Part shown: positions 8,029 to 16,482 of the stretch, in pieces
Position numbering within the stretch: position 1 is the first letter of the stretch
Layout: each line of letters begins with the position of its first letter
NCBI GenBank assembly: GCA_019752555.1
Contig: JAIELY010000025.1
Coordinates: 1 to 64,000 of the forward strand
DNA length: 64,000 bases
Direction: 5' to 3'
Origin: Rhabdochlamydiaceae bacterium
GTDB taxonomy: Bacteria; Chlamydiota; Chlamydiia; Chlamydiales; Rhabdochlamydiaceae
The notes under the pieces: model-generated
The model's database searches: none
Told to the model about the DNA's origin: nothing
What the model saw: the letters and a program-made list of their open reading frames with translations, nothing else
Translations under genes and position numbers: made by a program

Positions 8029-9363
8029 TTAAAATGATCTAGCTTTTGAGAAAAATCGACAGATGAAATAGAGAGGGTAATTTGCAATCGCACCATCTAA
8101 CTTTAGATTCAAGGTCGATGCACCGACAAGCTTTTTAGGGGCATACTTTTGTTGATACACAAGCAAGCTCTTCTTTTTCTGGCTGGATCCCGCTTTAATT
8201 TCTAAAGGACAAATCTCGTGATCTTCTTCGATCAAAAAATCGACCTCTGCTATTCCTTCACTCGTCCAATAGTAGGGGACCTGATTTTTCGTCGCAACAA
8301 GCTCTTGCGCGATATAGTTTTCAGTTAGAGATCCTTTGAATTCTACAAACAACTCATTGCCATCAATGACCGTCCGAGCAGACAGATTACTTTGAGCACC
8401 GAGCAAACCCACATCCATTAAGAAAATCTTAAAAATATGGTGATCCGCATAAGCACTCAAAGGGAATTTTGGAGACTCTACAAGATGACTTTTATGAATA
8501 AGTCCTGCATCCGCAAGCCATTGTATTGCATCCTCATAATCCCGGCCGCGCGCACTTTTCCTGATCGCTGAGAATATAAATTTTTTGTTCTCTTTAGCTA
8601 ACTGCCGATGCACCTGCTTCCAAACCGTCGTAATCTTCATAAGCTCTTGAGGAGGAGCATGCTTGGCAAAATCCTTTTCATAAGCACTCAAAATTTCCAG
8701 CTGAATTTCTCGAACAATATTCAGATTACCTGTTTTTCCATATTCCGCTACCGCTTCAGGCATGCCCCCAACAAAAAAATAGACCTTCAACAATTGAATG
8801 AGTTTTTCATGCAGCGGATTTTGAAACGGATCCATTGTTGAGTACTCTTCCAGAAAGGCACGCGTTTTTTCATGACCTACGGCATTTAGAAATTCGAAAA
8901 AAGTTAAAGGATGCATATGCAAAAAATTAACTTTTCCCACTGGAAATCCTTCACTTCTTGCTGTCTTAACACCTAAAAGAGAGCCTGCTGCTGCGATATG
9001 AAACTCATTAGCCTCTTCGCAAAAATACTTAAGACTATTTAAGGCTTTTGGACATTCTTGAATTTCATCCAATACTAAAAGAGTCTGAAGAGGCTTGATT
9101 TCCACCTCTATATGAATGCTCAGAATTTGGATTAACTGTTTTGGATCTAGGGTTCCTTCGAAGTATTGCGCCAGTTTTTCATCTTTTTCAAAATTCAAAT
9201 AGGCGACATTTTCATAAAATGCTTTACCAAAATATTTTAGCGCATGAGTTTTTCCGACCTGCCTGGCTCCATTTAAAATGAGAGGCTTGCGTCGAGGGGA
9301 GAGCTTCCACTCTTCAAGATGTTTGTATATATCCCGCTTCATATTTTTATGATAAGTCAACAC
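8029..9363 (-). CDS. AAA-family ATPase with DUF4143 C-terminal domain
   Basis: 444 residues. Walker A GARQVGKT (32-39) and Walker B LLVLDEIQECP with D99-E100 mark the AAA_14 ATPase. The C-terminal half matches the DUF4143 type and ends with a PD-(D/E)xK-like pattern: E-V-D at 373-375, then L-E-I-K at 387-390. Such proteins are widespread, patchily distributed and of unknown biological role; they often lie in accessory regions and move between genomes. It stands alone here between two gene sets that read as core genes. The first codon could also be the ATG at residue 8 (M-K-R-D-I-Y). Confidence 0.85.
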   Translation of the reverse strand: MLTYHKNMKRDIYKHLEEWKLSPRRKPLILNGARQVGKTHALKYFGKAFYENVAYLNFEKDEKLAQYFEGTLDPKQLIQILSIHIEVEIKPLQTLLVLDEIQECPKALNSLKYFCEEANEFHIAAAGSLLGVKTARSEGFPVGKVNFLHMHPLTFFEFLNAVGHEKTRAFLEEYSTMDPFQNPLHEKLIQLLKVYFFVGGMPEAVAEYGKTGNLNIVREIQLEILSAYEKDFAKHAPPQELMKITTVWKQVHRQLAKENKKFIFSAIRKSARGRDYEDAIQWLADAGLIHKSHLVESPKFPLSAYADHHIFKIFLMDVGLLGAQSNLSARTVIDGNELFVEFKGSLTENYIAQELVATKNQVPYYWTSEGIAEVDFLIEEDHEICPLEIKAGSSQKKKSLLVYQQKYAPKKLVGASTLNLKLDGAIANYPLYFICRFFSKARSF

Positions 9364-9387
9364 ATGTTAAAAAACAACTATTCGTTA

Positions 9388-9416
9388 GAAAAACGTGGTA
9401 GATGCCCACGTTTTTC
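9388..9416 (-). terminator. Rho-independent terminator of the aspC-mreC operon
   Basis: GAAAAACGTGG (9388-9398) pairs perfectly with CCACGTTTTTC (9406-9416), an 11-bp stem with a 7-base loop. Read on the minus strand it lies 60 bases past the mreC stop and its 3' arm ends in five T. It is also 25 bases upstream of the ATPase start. A further AAAAACGTG copy follows at about 9423. Confidence 0.75.
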
Positions 9417-9475
9417 CAACGAAAAACGTGAAGAAAAGAACCTAAAGCATTGATTGTAAATAATTTAAACTAATT

Positions 9476-10642
9476 TTAGACAGGAGGAAGGACAAAGACA
9501 TGGTTCAGCTCATCGAGATTCCCCGCTGTCGAGCTGGCCTCGATCTCATATGCCGAGGCGCCCTCTTTGAGCCGCTGCACCTTCGAAACGATGGCAACAC
9601 GCAAGCCTGCAGGGAAAACACCATCTAATCCGGTTGTCACCAAAAGATCGCCTGCTTTGAGGATGCTCATCGCTTTTTGATTTCCACGAATATCATAGGG
9701 CATCCCGCTGCGCAAATCGCGTGCGGGCCCTTCTTCATCTGCAAAGTCGTAATTAAATCCAAACCCGCGAAGCTTCTGACTGCGAGAGCGAAAATGGGAA
9801 CTGCCGCTCCCGGATAAGACGCCTTTTGCAAGATAGCTCTCTTTTGAGGGAAGTTTAAGGAAGTCTTTGAGCTTAAGCAATAACTCAGAAAGCGGCTTGA
9901 TCTCTTTACTCATCTCGACAAAATCATCGCGCACTTCGATCGCAAAACAAAGGGCTTCAAGGTGTTCTAAAAGATAACGGTTCTGCTCGCTGCCGCGCAC
10001 TGCGCGCACAGAGGGAGCAAGCCTTGAATCGGTCACCAAACGAACGCGGCTCTGTCTTTGATCGACCTGCTCAATTACACCCACTAGCGTTGTTCCAACG
10101 ACAACAGGGCTTCCCTTTGCAATCACTTTTTTTCCAAGCGCTTTATTCTCTTTTTCCCCCACATTAATCCACAAGGAGCTACTCCAGGAAGAAGGATCGC
10201 GAAAGATCACTTTTGCCGGCATCGATTCAATTGCAAGATCAAGCTGCGCGCTCAATTCCCGATTGCGCCGCAGCATGAATGCTTTTTGCTCTTGAGCTTC
10301 GGGCAAAAAAGAGGAGGCGGCCTTTAACCTCTCAACCAAGTCTTGCAGGCGGTCTTCATAAAGCAGCCATTCACGCACATTTTCAATTTGCGCACGCAAA
10401 AGAAGATTTTCTTGATTGAGCCGCTCTAGTTCAAATTGAATTGGCTCAGAGGGCTTATGTGAGAGGGGCAACACGGCTAACATGCAAGTATTCTCTTTGA
10501 CCAGATTAAGAGCTTGCCAGCATGGAGATAGAGAGGAAATTACGACAGAGCGGATGTTGTCAGAGGTTTTTTGATTGAGACTCATCAAGGAGAGCAAAAA
10601 GAAAATGAGCAGCACGTAGGGGCGATAACTGATCTTTCTCAT
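9476..10642 (-). CDS. mreC: Rod shape-determining protein MreC
   Basis: 388 residues. One N-terminal membrane helix (about 8-23), a coiled coil (about 65-130), then a beta-rich domain with the MreC-type stretch SSLWINVGEKENKALGKKV and G-T-T-L-V-G-V-I-E-Q-V. MreC sits in the inner membrane, projects into the periplasm and organises peptidoglycan synthesis with MreB; in Chlamydiae this machinery works at the division septum because FtsZ is missing. The start overlaps the aminotransferase stop by 4 bases (ATGA), so the two are cotranscribed and coupled. A variable insert (about 235-300) holds charged low-complexity sequence. Confidence 0.85.
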   Translation of the reverse strand: MRKISYRPYVLLIFFLLSLMSLNQKTSDNIRSVVISSLSPCWQALNLVKENTCMLAVLPLSHKPSEPIQFELERLNQENLLLRAQIENVREWLLYEDRLQDLVERLKAASSFLPEAQEQKAFMLRRNRELSAQLDLAIESMPAKVIFRDPSSWSSSLWINVGEKENKALGKKVIAKGSPVVVGTTLVGVIEQVDQRQSRVRLVTDSRLAPSVRAVRGSEQNRYLLEHLEALCFAIEVRDDFVEMSKEIKPLSELLLKLKDFLKLPSKESYLAKGVLSGSGSSHFRSRSQKLRGFGFNYDFADEEGPARDLRSGMPYDIRGNQKAMSILKAGDLLVTTGLDGVFPAGLRVAIVSKVQRLKEGASAYEIEASSTAGNLDELNHVFVLPPV

Positions 10643-11835
10643 GTTTTAACCGCAAGAATGGATTCAGCGACATAATCGAGGTTTTCCCGATTGAGACCGC
10701 AGACATTAATTCTGCCATCTGTCGTCATATAGACTCCAAACTCTGTTTTGATCCTTTCAACCTGCTCAGAGTTTAGTCCGCTATAACAAAACATCCCTTT
10801 GCAGTCTTCGAGGTGGTTAAAATCCTTAGAATGGCTCTTGTGTTTTAAACGCTCGACAAGTTGATGGCGCATCGCATTAATACGCTCACACATCTCCCGC
10901 AACTGCCGCTCCCACATTTCTCGCAGTTGATGCTCGCTTAATACATGCGCTACAATCCGCGCTCCATGAATAGGGGGGTTCGAATAGAGGGTGCGAATCA
11001 CCTGTTTAACGCGCGAGGTGACCTTTTTTGATAGCTCTGAAGAAGAGGTGACGATAAATAAAGCTCCAACTCTTTCTCCATAGATAGAAAAATTCTTAGA
11101 AAGAGAAAAAGCCACAAGCATTTCCATCCCTTTTTCAGCAAAAAGACGAATGGCTTGCACATCTTCGTTAAGACCTCTTCCAAACCCCTGGTAAGCACAA
11201 TCAAAAAAGGGGATGAGTCCTTTGTTTTGGCAGAGCTGTGCCACTTGCAGCCACTGCTCTCGATTCAGATCCACACCGGTTGGATTATGGCAAGAGGCAT
11301 GCAGCAAGATCACGCTACCGAAGGGAAGTGTTGAGAGGAATTCGATCATATTGTCAAATTGCAATGCGTGACGCCCCACATCATAATAGGGATAGTTTTC
11401 AACTTTCAGCCCAGCAGCATGAAACACGCCTCGGTGATTGGGCCAGGTCGGATGAGAAATATACACGGGATTTTCTGCTTCTTGCTTGATAAACGCAGCT
11501 CCGATCCGAAGAGCTCCCGTACCGCCGACTGTCTGAAAGCCTGCGATCCTCTCAAATTCAGTTCCCCAGAAATGAGATCCAAACACCAACTCTGCTGTTT
11601 TACCAATAAACTGATGGTCCCCCTCTATAGGGGAATACTCTTTACTCTTCTCCCAACGCATCAAATCCCCTTCAGCAGATTTGACGCATGTCATGATCGG
11701 AGAGAGCAAATCCTCTCCTTTGTAAAGACCCACTCCCAAATTGACTTTGTTCTTACGTGGATCACCGCTAAATGCAGCCGTAAGTCCTAAAATAGGATCC
11801 GCCGGCGCCATGGGAACATTATCAAAAAAACTCAT
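10639..11835 (-). CDS. aspC: Aspartate/aromatic amino acid aminotransferase
   Basis: 398 residues from the ATG at 11835 (M-S-F-F-D-N-V); the longer frame to 11874 opens with TTG and adds 13 residues that do not match the family. It is a class I PLP-dependent aminotransferase: LLHASCHNPTG carries the cofactor-contacting Asn-Pro-Thr-Gly, FFDCAYQGFGRG is the expected substrate-loop region, and the Schiff-base lysine is Lys247 in SLSKNFSIYGERVG. It exchanges amino groups between aspartate or aromatic amino acids and 2-oxoglutarate; the exact preference (AspC or TyrB) cannot be told. It is the first gene of an operon with mreC. Confidence 0.9.
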   Translation of the reverse strand: MSFFDNVPMAPADPILGLTAAFSGDPRKNKVNLGVGLYKGEDLLSPIMTCVKSAEGDLMRWEKSKEYSPIEGDHQFIGKTAELVFGSHFWGTEFERIAGFQTVGGTGALRIGAAFIKQEAENPVYISHPTWPNHRGVFHAAGLKVENYPYYDVGRHALQFDNMIEFLSTLPFGSVILLHASCHNPTGVDLNREQWLQVAQLCQNKGLIPFFDCAYQGFGRGLNEDVQAIRLFAEKGMEMLVAFSLSKNFSIYGERVGALFIVTSSSELSKKVTSRVKQVIRTLYSNPPIHGARIVAHVLSEHQLREMWERQLREMCERINAMRHQLVERLKHKSHSKDFNHLEDCKGMFCYSGLNSEQVERIKTEFGVYMTTDGRINVCGLNRENLDYVAESILAVKT

Positions 11836-11890
11836 GGACCACACCCGTTGTTTGCTGATTGTATTTATACTCAACTCATTATTTTTAGTA

Positions 11891-11919
11891 TTGGCCCAAA
11901 TCGGGCAAATCGCTAGAAT
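11891..11919 (+). promoter_or_regulatory. Promoter of tRNA-Ala
   Basis: TTGGCC (11891-11896) and TAGAAT (11914-11919) with 17 bases between them. The expected start point is near 11926, about 17 bases before the tRNA. Confidence 0.7.
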
Positions 11920-11942
11920 CCCGCTGTTTCTTATGACTTCAA

Positions 11943-12015
11943 GGGGCGTTAGCTCAGTTGGTAGAGCGCAACAATGGCATTGTTGAGGTCAGCGGTTCGA
12001 TCCCGCTACGCTCCA
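11943..12015 (+). tRNA. tRNA-Ala (anticodon GGC)
   Basis: 73 bases forming a full cloverleaf: acceptor GGGGCGT with ACGCTCC, a D-arm with AGCTCAGTTGGTAGAGC, anticodon stem CAACA/TGTTG around loop ATGGCAT (anticodon GGC, reading GCC), and T-arm AGCGG-TTCGATC-CCGCT, ending with discriminator A. The 3' CCA is not encoded. Confidence 0.97.
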
Positions 12016-12052
12016 AACTCGATGTTCGACCCTTTAGCCGTGAAGGTCCTTT

Positions 12053-12925
12053 GTGGTGACGCTTTTTCGCACGCCTTTTGTCATCCGTCTTTTTAAACTT
12101 CTTCTTTTTTTCCTCTGTTTTTTTGTGATCGATCGCTTCTGCCATCGGCAAACGGGGGGATTTGCTCTTACAAAAATCCATTCCGATCGCCCTTTTAACC
12201 CTGAATGGGAAGTGGCTCCTCCGACACCTGCTGAAGAGGCTGAAATCGAGCGCGCTCTAAGTCAACCTTACCGCTTTTTTAGCTACGGCGGGCAGTCATA
12301 CGTTTTTTTAAGCGAAGATGGAAAAACTGTGCTCAAGTTTTTTAAACACCACCATATGCGTCCGATCCCTTTGTTTCGCGAAGATAAGCTCCCGTCTTTC
12401 TTCACAAGCTGCACTCTTGCATACCGCTATTTCAAAGAACGCACGGCTCTGCTGGCGCTTCATCTTAATAAAACAACACATCTAAACAAAACAGTCACTC
12501 TCATCGACAAGCTCAATATCGCTCATCAGATCGATCTTGATCGGGTCGATTTCGCTCTGCAAAGACGCGCGGAGCTGCCCTACCGGCGCTTTTTGCGCCT
12601 AAAAAAGGAAAAAAATCTCGAGGCCGCAGAGAAAAGCTTACATTCTCTCTTGGAACTCATCGCCCTAAGGTGCCAAAAGGGGATTTACGATCGAGATCCT
12701 AACATCCGCCGCAACTGCGGCTTTTTAGGAGATAACGCGATCGAGCTGGATCTAGGATCTTATACCTATGACCCTCTTGTTGCAACGCCTGCTGCAACAC
12801 GTGAAATACTCGTTGCACAAACGCGCAAACTCAAACATTGGATCCAGAAAAGCTATCCCGAACTCTTGCCCTATTTTGAAATGCAGTTGAGTGCTATGCT
12901 TGAAAAAAACACTGAAACTTTCTAA
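12053..12925 (+). CDS. Membrane-anchored kinase-fold-like protein, unknown substrate
   Basis: 290 residues, starting with GTG (12053) after a GAAGG Shine-Dalgarno. Residues 8-27 form a membrane helix. The remainder shows features of a protein-kinase-like fold: a Gly-rich turn SYGGQSYVFL (77-86), V-L-K with Lys95 as candidate ATP lysine, then Y-D-R-D-P-N-I-R-R-N (212-221) as a catalytic-loop equivalent and E-L-D-L-G (231-235) as a DFG equivalent. Lipopolysaccharide kinases (KdkA/WaaP type) have this fold, and the gene lies 7 bases before a Kdo hydroxylase, so LPS-core phosphorylation is a reasonable guess. This is inference; I do not recognise a named family. Confidence 0.65.
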   Translation: MVTLFRTPFVIRLFKLLLFFLCFFVIDRFCHRQTGGFALTKIHSDRPFNPEWEVAPPTPAEEAEIERALSQPYRFFSYGGQSYVFLSEDGKTVLKFFKHHHMRPIPLFREDKLPSFFTSCTLAYRYFKERTALLALHLNKTTHLNKTVTLIDKLNIAHQIDLDRVDFALQRRAELPYRRFLRLKKEKNLEAAEKSLHSLLELIALRCQKGIYDRDPNIRRNCGFLGDNAIELDLGSYTYDPLVATPAATREILVAQTRKLKHWIQKSYPELLPYFEMQLSAMLEKNTETF

Positions 12926-12932
12926 AGGTTTT

Positions 12933-13874
12933 ATGACACAACTCATCCAGATTGACGATCTCTCTTTTTTACACTCCGATTCTTGGAAAAAAAATAGAAC
13001 GAGGTATTGCGAAGAGCTCGAAGCTGGAAACATTCTTTTTTTCCCCAAATGCCCTCTGCCCTTTCCTGAAGATGAGCTTCAATTTCTTCTCAAACAACGG
13101 CAAACAGGATCTACAAATCGGAAGAACATCGCCTATAAGCCCCAATCCGACACAATCACTAACTTTGTCCAATCCTCAAAAGAACAAGGACAACGGCTCC
13201 ATGAAATCATGCGCAACTATTCACAGCGGGTAAGCGGGTTCTTAAAAGAGCTTCTTCCCCCTTACGCTTCCAGCTGGCGCCTTGATTATGCCAGCTTCCG
13301 CCCCTTTGAGGAAAAGGGAAGGCAATTGCGCACACGCGCTCGCAACGACCTTCTCCATGTCGATGCATTCCCTTCAAGGCCTATGCATGGATCGCGGATC
13401 TTGCGCTTTTTTACAAACATTAACCCGACAGAAAGCCGCCATTGGATCACGACCTCCCCCTTCCACGATCTAGCAGCTCAATTTGGCGGATCTAGCGTCC
13501 CTTTTCCCAAAGGAATTGAAAACACTTTTGTTACAAAAGCGCTCACTCAATTAAAATGCTCTGCACGCACGCTCGGTCTTCCACTTGTTTTCCGCTCTCC
13601 TTATGATGTCTTCATGCTTAACCTCCATAACTTTCTCAAAGAAAGCAGCAGCTTTCAAACCACCTGCCCTAAACAACACTGGGATTTCCCTCCCCATTCC
13701 TGCTGGATGGTGTATACAGACCTAGTTTCTCATGCAGCAACTGCCGGACAATATGCTCTTGAACAAACCCTCATCATCCCTAAAGAGGGGATGATCGATC
13801 CAGAAAAGGCGCCTCTCTCCACCCTTGAAAAACTCTCACAAAGGCAGATGATCCAACCGCTCTATCAAAAGTAA
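12933..13874 (+). CDS. kdoO: Kdo hydroxylase, KdoO-like Fe(II)/2OG dioxygenase
   Basis: 313 residues from the ATG at 12933, preceded by AAAGG; a longer frame to 12891 would overlap the upstream gene. The segment L-L-H-V-D-A-F-P-S-R-P (His142, Asp144) followed by R-I-L-R-F-F-T-N-I-N-P is characteristic of KdoO, which converts Kdo to Ko in the inner LPS core. The distal iron-ligand region V-S-H-A-A-T-A-G-Q-Y-A-L-E-Q-T is also present near residues 270-285. Known KdoO enzymes act at the cytoplasmic face on Kdo-lipid A. It is cotranscribed with the kinase-like gene upstream. Confidence 0.85.
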   Translation: MTQLIQIDDLSFLHSDSWKKNRTRYCEELEAGNILFFPKCPLPFPEDELQFLLKQRQTGSTNRKNIAYKPQSDTITNFVQSSKEQGQRLHEIMRNYSQRVSGFLKELLPPYASSWRLDYASFRPFEEKGRQLRTRARNDLLHVDAFPSRPMHGSRILRFFTNINPTESRHWITTSPFHDLAAQFGGSSVPFPKGIENTFVTKALTQLKCSARTLGLPLVFRSPYDVFMLNLHNFLKESSSFQTTCPKQHWDFPPHSCWMVYTDLVSHAATAGQYALEQTLIIPKEGMIDPEKAPLSTLEKLSQRQMIQPLYQK

Positions 13875-13915
13875 TTCAATATTTGGATTTTCAATCTCTT
13901 AAACCAGGATTCATT

Positions 13916-15094
13916 ATGAGATTATGCAACCTATGGAAAAAGACAGCTCTTTTTTTTGCATTACTGGGAACCCTTACCACCGCTCACGGATCTGCTCAAA
14001 GCGGATTTGACTCTACCATTCCCGTTGTCGACATCCACGATTTTTATCAAGAGAAGACACACGATCAATTCGTCTCTCAAATTGCAACAGCACTCAAAGA
14101 AGTTGGCTTTTTTGCAGTGATTAACTCAGGAGTAGATGAATCGGTCCTCGACAAGGCCTATGAAGCTGCACAGCAATTCTTCCAGCTCGATATCAATACA
14201 AAATTATTATCCCACGATCCGAGCACAAACGGCCAGAGGGGCTATATCCCAGGCGAATCTGCAAAGGGCTCTTCCTTTGGTGATTTTAAAGAGTTTTACC
14301 ATGTTGGAAGAGAAGCTGTAGAGCTGTGCGACTATCCGAACATTTGGCCCGATTTCTTCCCATTGCAAGAACCTCTCAGCGCGCTCTTTGATGCTCTCGA
14401 AGTGTGCAAAATCCCCCTTGAACAGGCAATCTGTGAAGCAATAGGCCAGCCTACTGATTTTCTCACTCAAATGACACAAGATGGAGAATGCCTGCTCCGT
14501 TCGATCCATTATCCAGCTAACCCTCCAGAAGACAGACTCTGGGCAGCAGCTCATACAGACATCGATTTATTCACGATTTTACCGAGAGCTACCGCAGAGG
14601 GGCTGCAAGTGCTCAATAAAGACGGCGTGTGGATCGATGTGAGGGTTCCAGAAAATGCGTTCATTGTCAACGGAGGAGACATGTTGGAAAACTTAACCAA
14701 TGGTCTTTTCAAAAGCAGCCAGCACCGCGTTGTTGCAAATGGAAAAAATTCTGAGAGGTATTCAATGGTAATCTTTATCCACCCTAAAGCAGCTGACCGC
14801 TTAGACCCTCTTGCCGAGTGCATCGAGCAAACAGGGGGGATTAGAAAATATGCCAAGGCCACACGTTGGGAGCTTTTAGAAGAGCGCCTTGCCGACCTTG
14901 GACTCGCCTCACCTTCTATGCTTGAGCACCTTGCCACCTGCGGCATTATGGAACGGCTCATCGAAGTGAAACGAGCGAGCGTTAAAGCGATGAATCGCTT
15001 AAAAGAGGCAGGTCTTGCCAATGAAGCGATTTTAAATGAACTTTCCCGTATCGAGCAAGAAGGATCGGAAGCGCGCGCGGATGTCTGCATCTAA
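13916..15094 (+). CDS. Exported 2OG-Fe(II) oxygenase, isopenicillin-N-synthase-like
   Basis: 392 residues from the ATG at 13916 with AGGA six bases upstream; the frame is open to 13883 but without a better start. Residues 1-27 are a signal peptide (L-F-F-A-L-L-G-T-L core, A-H-G end). After it come IPVVDIHDF (DIOX_N-type start), then the jelly-roll core with H-T-D at about 212-214, a distal His near 270 (Q-H-R-V) and R-Y-S-M near 280 for 2-oxoglutarate. The ligands appear complete. Export is unusual for a 2OG oxygenase, which needs Fe(II) and 2-oxoglutarate. An about 90-residue helical tail has no visible match. The substrate is unknown. Confidence 0.8.
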   Translation: MRLCNLWKKTALFFALLGTLTTAHGSAQSGFDSTIPVVDIHDFYQEKTHDQFVSQIATALKEVGFFAVINSGVDESVLDKAYEAAQQFFQLDINTKLLSHDPSTNGQRGYIPGESAKGSSFGDFKEFYHVGREAVELCDYPNIWPDFFPLQEPLSALFDALEVCKIPLEQAICEAIGQPTDFLTQMTQDGECLLRSIHYPANPPEDRLWAAAHTDIDLFTILPRATAEGLQVLNKDGVWIDVRVPENAFIVNGGDMLENLTNGLFKSSQHRVVANGKNSERYSMVIFIHPKAADRLDPLAECIEQTGGIRKYAKATRWELLEERLADLGLASPSMLEHLATCGIMERLIEVKRASVKAMNRLKEAGLANEAILNELSRIEQEGSEARADVCI

Positions 15095-15097
15095 AAA

Positions 15098-15131
15098 AAA
15101 GCCGGTGTCCTCATACAAGGACACCGGCTTT
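15098..15131. terminator. Bidirectional rho-independent terminator
   Basis: AAAGCCGGTGTCC (15098-15110) pairs perfectly with GGACACCGGCTTT (15119-15131), a 13-bp stem with an 8-base loop. It is flanked by an A-run on the left and T on the right, and sits between convergent genes ending at 15094 and 15152. Confidence 0.92.
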
Positions 15132-15151
15132 ATTAAGGAAGATAATAGAGT

Positions 15152-16174
15152 TTAGCTATAAGGAACTGCTTTCATGTCATCATGCAATGCTTGGAGAGCC
15201 GCAGGATCTGAAATAGGCTCTAAAACATATCTGTTTGTCATGTAATTGTATGTGTATCTATTTCCGGTACATGGTGTCTCTTCACTATAAAGAAGCTCTT
15301 GACCATCTTCATCATATTCACGTTTATAGACAATTTGGCAAGCGACAATCGTTTGAGACTTCGTATCAACAGAAATGACACGCTTGGCAAGAGGTCTTGA
15401 CATATAAGTGGTTCCATCCACTGAGTATCCATGCGTATTACCCACGAGTAAACCACGATCCACTAAAGAGGATTCAGAGGAGGATTTACCCTTTGGCACT
15501 TGGGAAAGAATCTTTGTATTGACATCGGCAAGCAATCCTTGGTGCATCATGTTAAATATGCGCGTTTTAACCTCTGATTTGAACGTAATTTTTTTTGCAG
15601 CGCGCTTTTCAATTCTGTCGGTTTTTCTCCTAGCGATTTTCTCAATGCTCTCAATTTTTCTTTCCAAAGCTTGATCGATTTGAGCAGCTTTGGAGGGATG
15701 GAGCTGTTTCTTTTGAACTGCTTGATTAATGGCAGTTATAATCTTAGCATCTGCCTCTTCTCGTACTAGCGCCTTTTCTCTTGCTGCAGTTATCATCGGA
15801 GCTTTCTCAAGCTCTGCTTTAAAGCGGTTAAAAATCAAAGCTCCCTTAAGCTTCCCTCTCTTATCTCCTTCTTCTGTCTCATTAATGAGCGTCTTTTCCG
15901 CCTCAGATAACATCGATTCATCAATCATCTTACCGTTCAAGCGGATGGGAAAATCCCGGCCAAATTCTTTGATCACCTGCTTTTCAGCCTGATTCAATTT
16001 CCCCCATAGTTTTTCCGAAACGACCCCTTTCATTTTCTTAAATCCCAAAACTAATTCTGTCGCATGATCCCCAGAAGAGTGTAATTCTGACGAAGAATAC
16101 TCTGGGCTAGACGGCGGCGAATAACTCGGCGATGAGCTACTTGGCAATGAACTTGAACTAGAAGTGGCTGACAT
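15152..16174 (-). CDS. Ser-rich protein with basic coiled coil, unknown function (effector candidate)
   Basis: 340 residues; start ATG at 16174 with AGGAG eight bases upstream. Residues 1-35 are almost only Ser, Pro and Tyr. Residues about 115-210 are a highly charged Lys/Arg/Glu-rich helical region, and the C-terminal 100 residues look globular (GNTHGYSVDGTTY, then Tyr-rich stretches). No signal peptide or membrane segment is visible. A disordered Ser-rich N-terminus is common in type III secreted proteins of Chlamydiae. It is divergently arranged with a kinase gene that has the same kind of N-terminus, and the two may form a functional pair. I recognise no family. Confidence 0.65.
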   Translation of the reverse strand: MSATSSSSSLPSSSSPSYSPPSSPEYSSSELHSSGDHATELVLGFKKMKGVVSEKLWGKLNQAEKQVIKEFGRDFPIRLNGKMIDESMLSEAEKTLINETEEGDKRGKLKGALIFNRFKAELEKAPMITAAREKALVREEADAKIITAINQAVQKKQLHPSKAAQIDQALERKIESIEKIARRKTDRIEKRAAKKITFKSEVKTRIFNMMHQGLLADVNTKILSQVPKGKSSSESSLVDRGLLVGNTHGYSVDGTTYMSRPLAKRVISVDTKSQTIVACQIVYKREYDEDGQELLYSEETPCTGNRYTYNYMTNRYVLEPISDPAALQALHDDMKAVPYS

Positions 16175-16482
16175 ACTTTACTCCTCTTTTACATCAACTG
16201 CCAAAATCACAAGGGACCTTAACTTTCCCATTTGGCACATTATTTTACGTTTTATATTAACGAAATTTATCTTACCTTTATTATATCATTTTTATAATTA
16301 TAATTCAACTAAATAAAACCAGATAGACATTAAAAAAACCTCAAACTACTAAAAATAAGCAGCTTAAAGATTAATCACAAAATAGATCGATGAATTTTAT
16401 TATTAGTTTTAATATTTTTACATTTAATTTAATTGTCATTTTTTATATAATGAAGATACAATAAAACAACAAAATAGATATT
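16175..16482. other. AT-rich divergent intergenic region
   Basis: 308 bases between two divergent genes, very AT-rich (runs such as TTATATTAACGAAATTTATC). It must hold the promoters of both Ser-rich genes. Apart from the -10-like box noted separately I see no gene or RNA, and no clear direct repeat. Confidence 0.6.
16423..16451 (+). promoter_or_regulatory. Likely promoter of the Ser-rich kinase gene
   Basis: A perfect TATAAT (16446-16451) lies 17 bases after a weak -35, TTTAAT (16423-16428). The start codon is 32 bases past the -10. No clear Shine-Dalgarno precedes the ATG at 16483. Confidence 0.5.

Noticed and set aside
14551..15090. 179-residue minus-strand frame opposite the exported oxygenase
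   Set aside because: Antisense shadow of a gene with clear catalytic motifs; low-complexity Ser/Arg composition.
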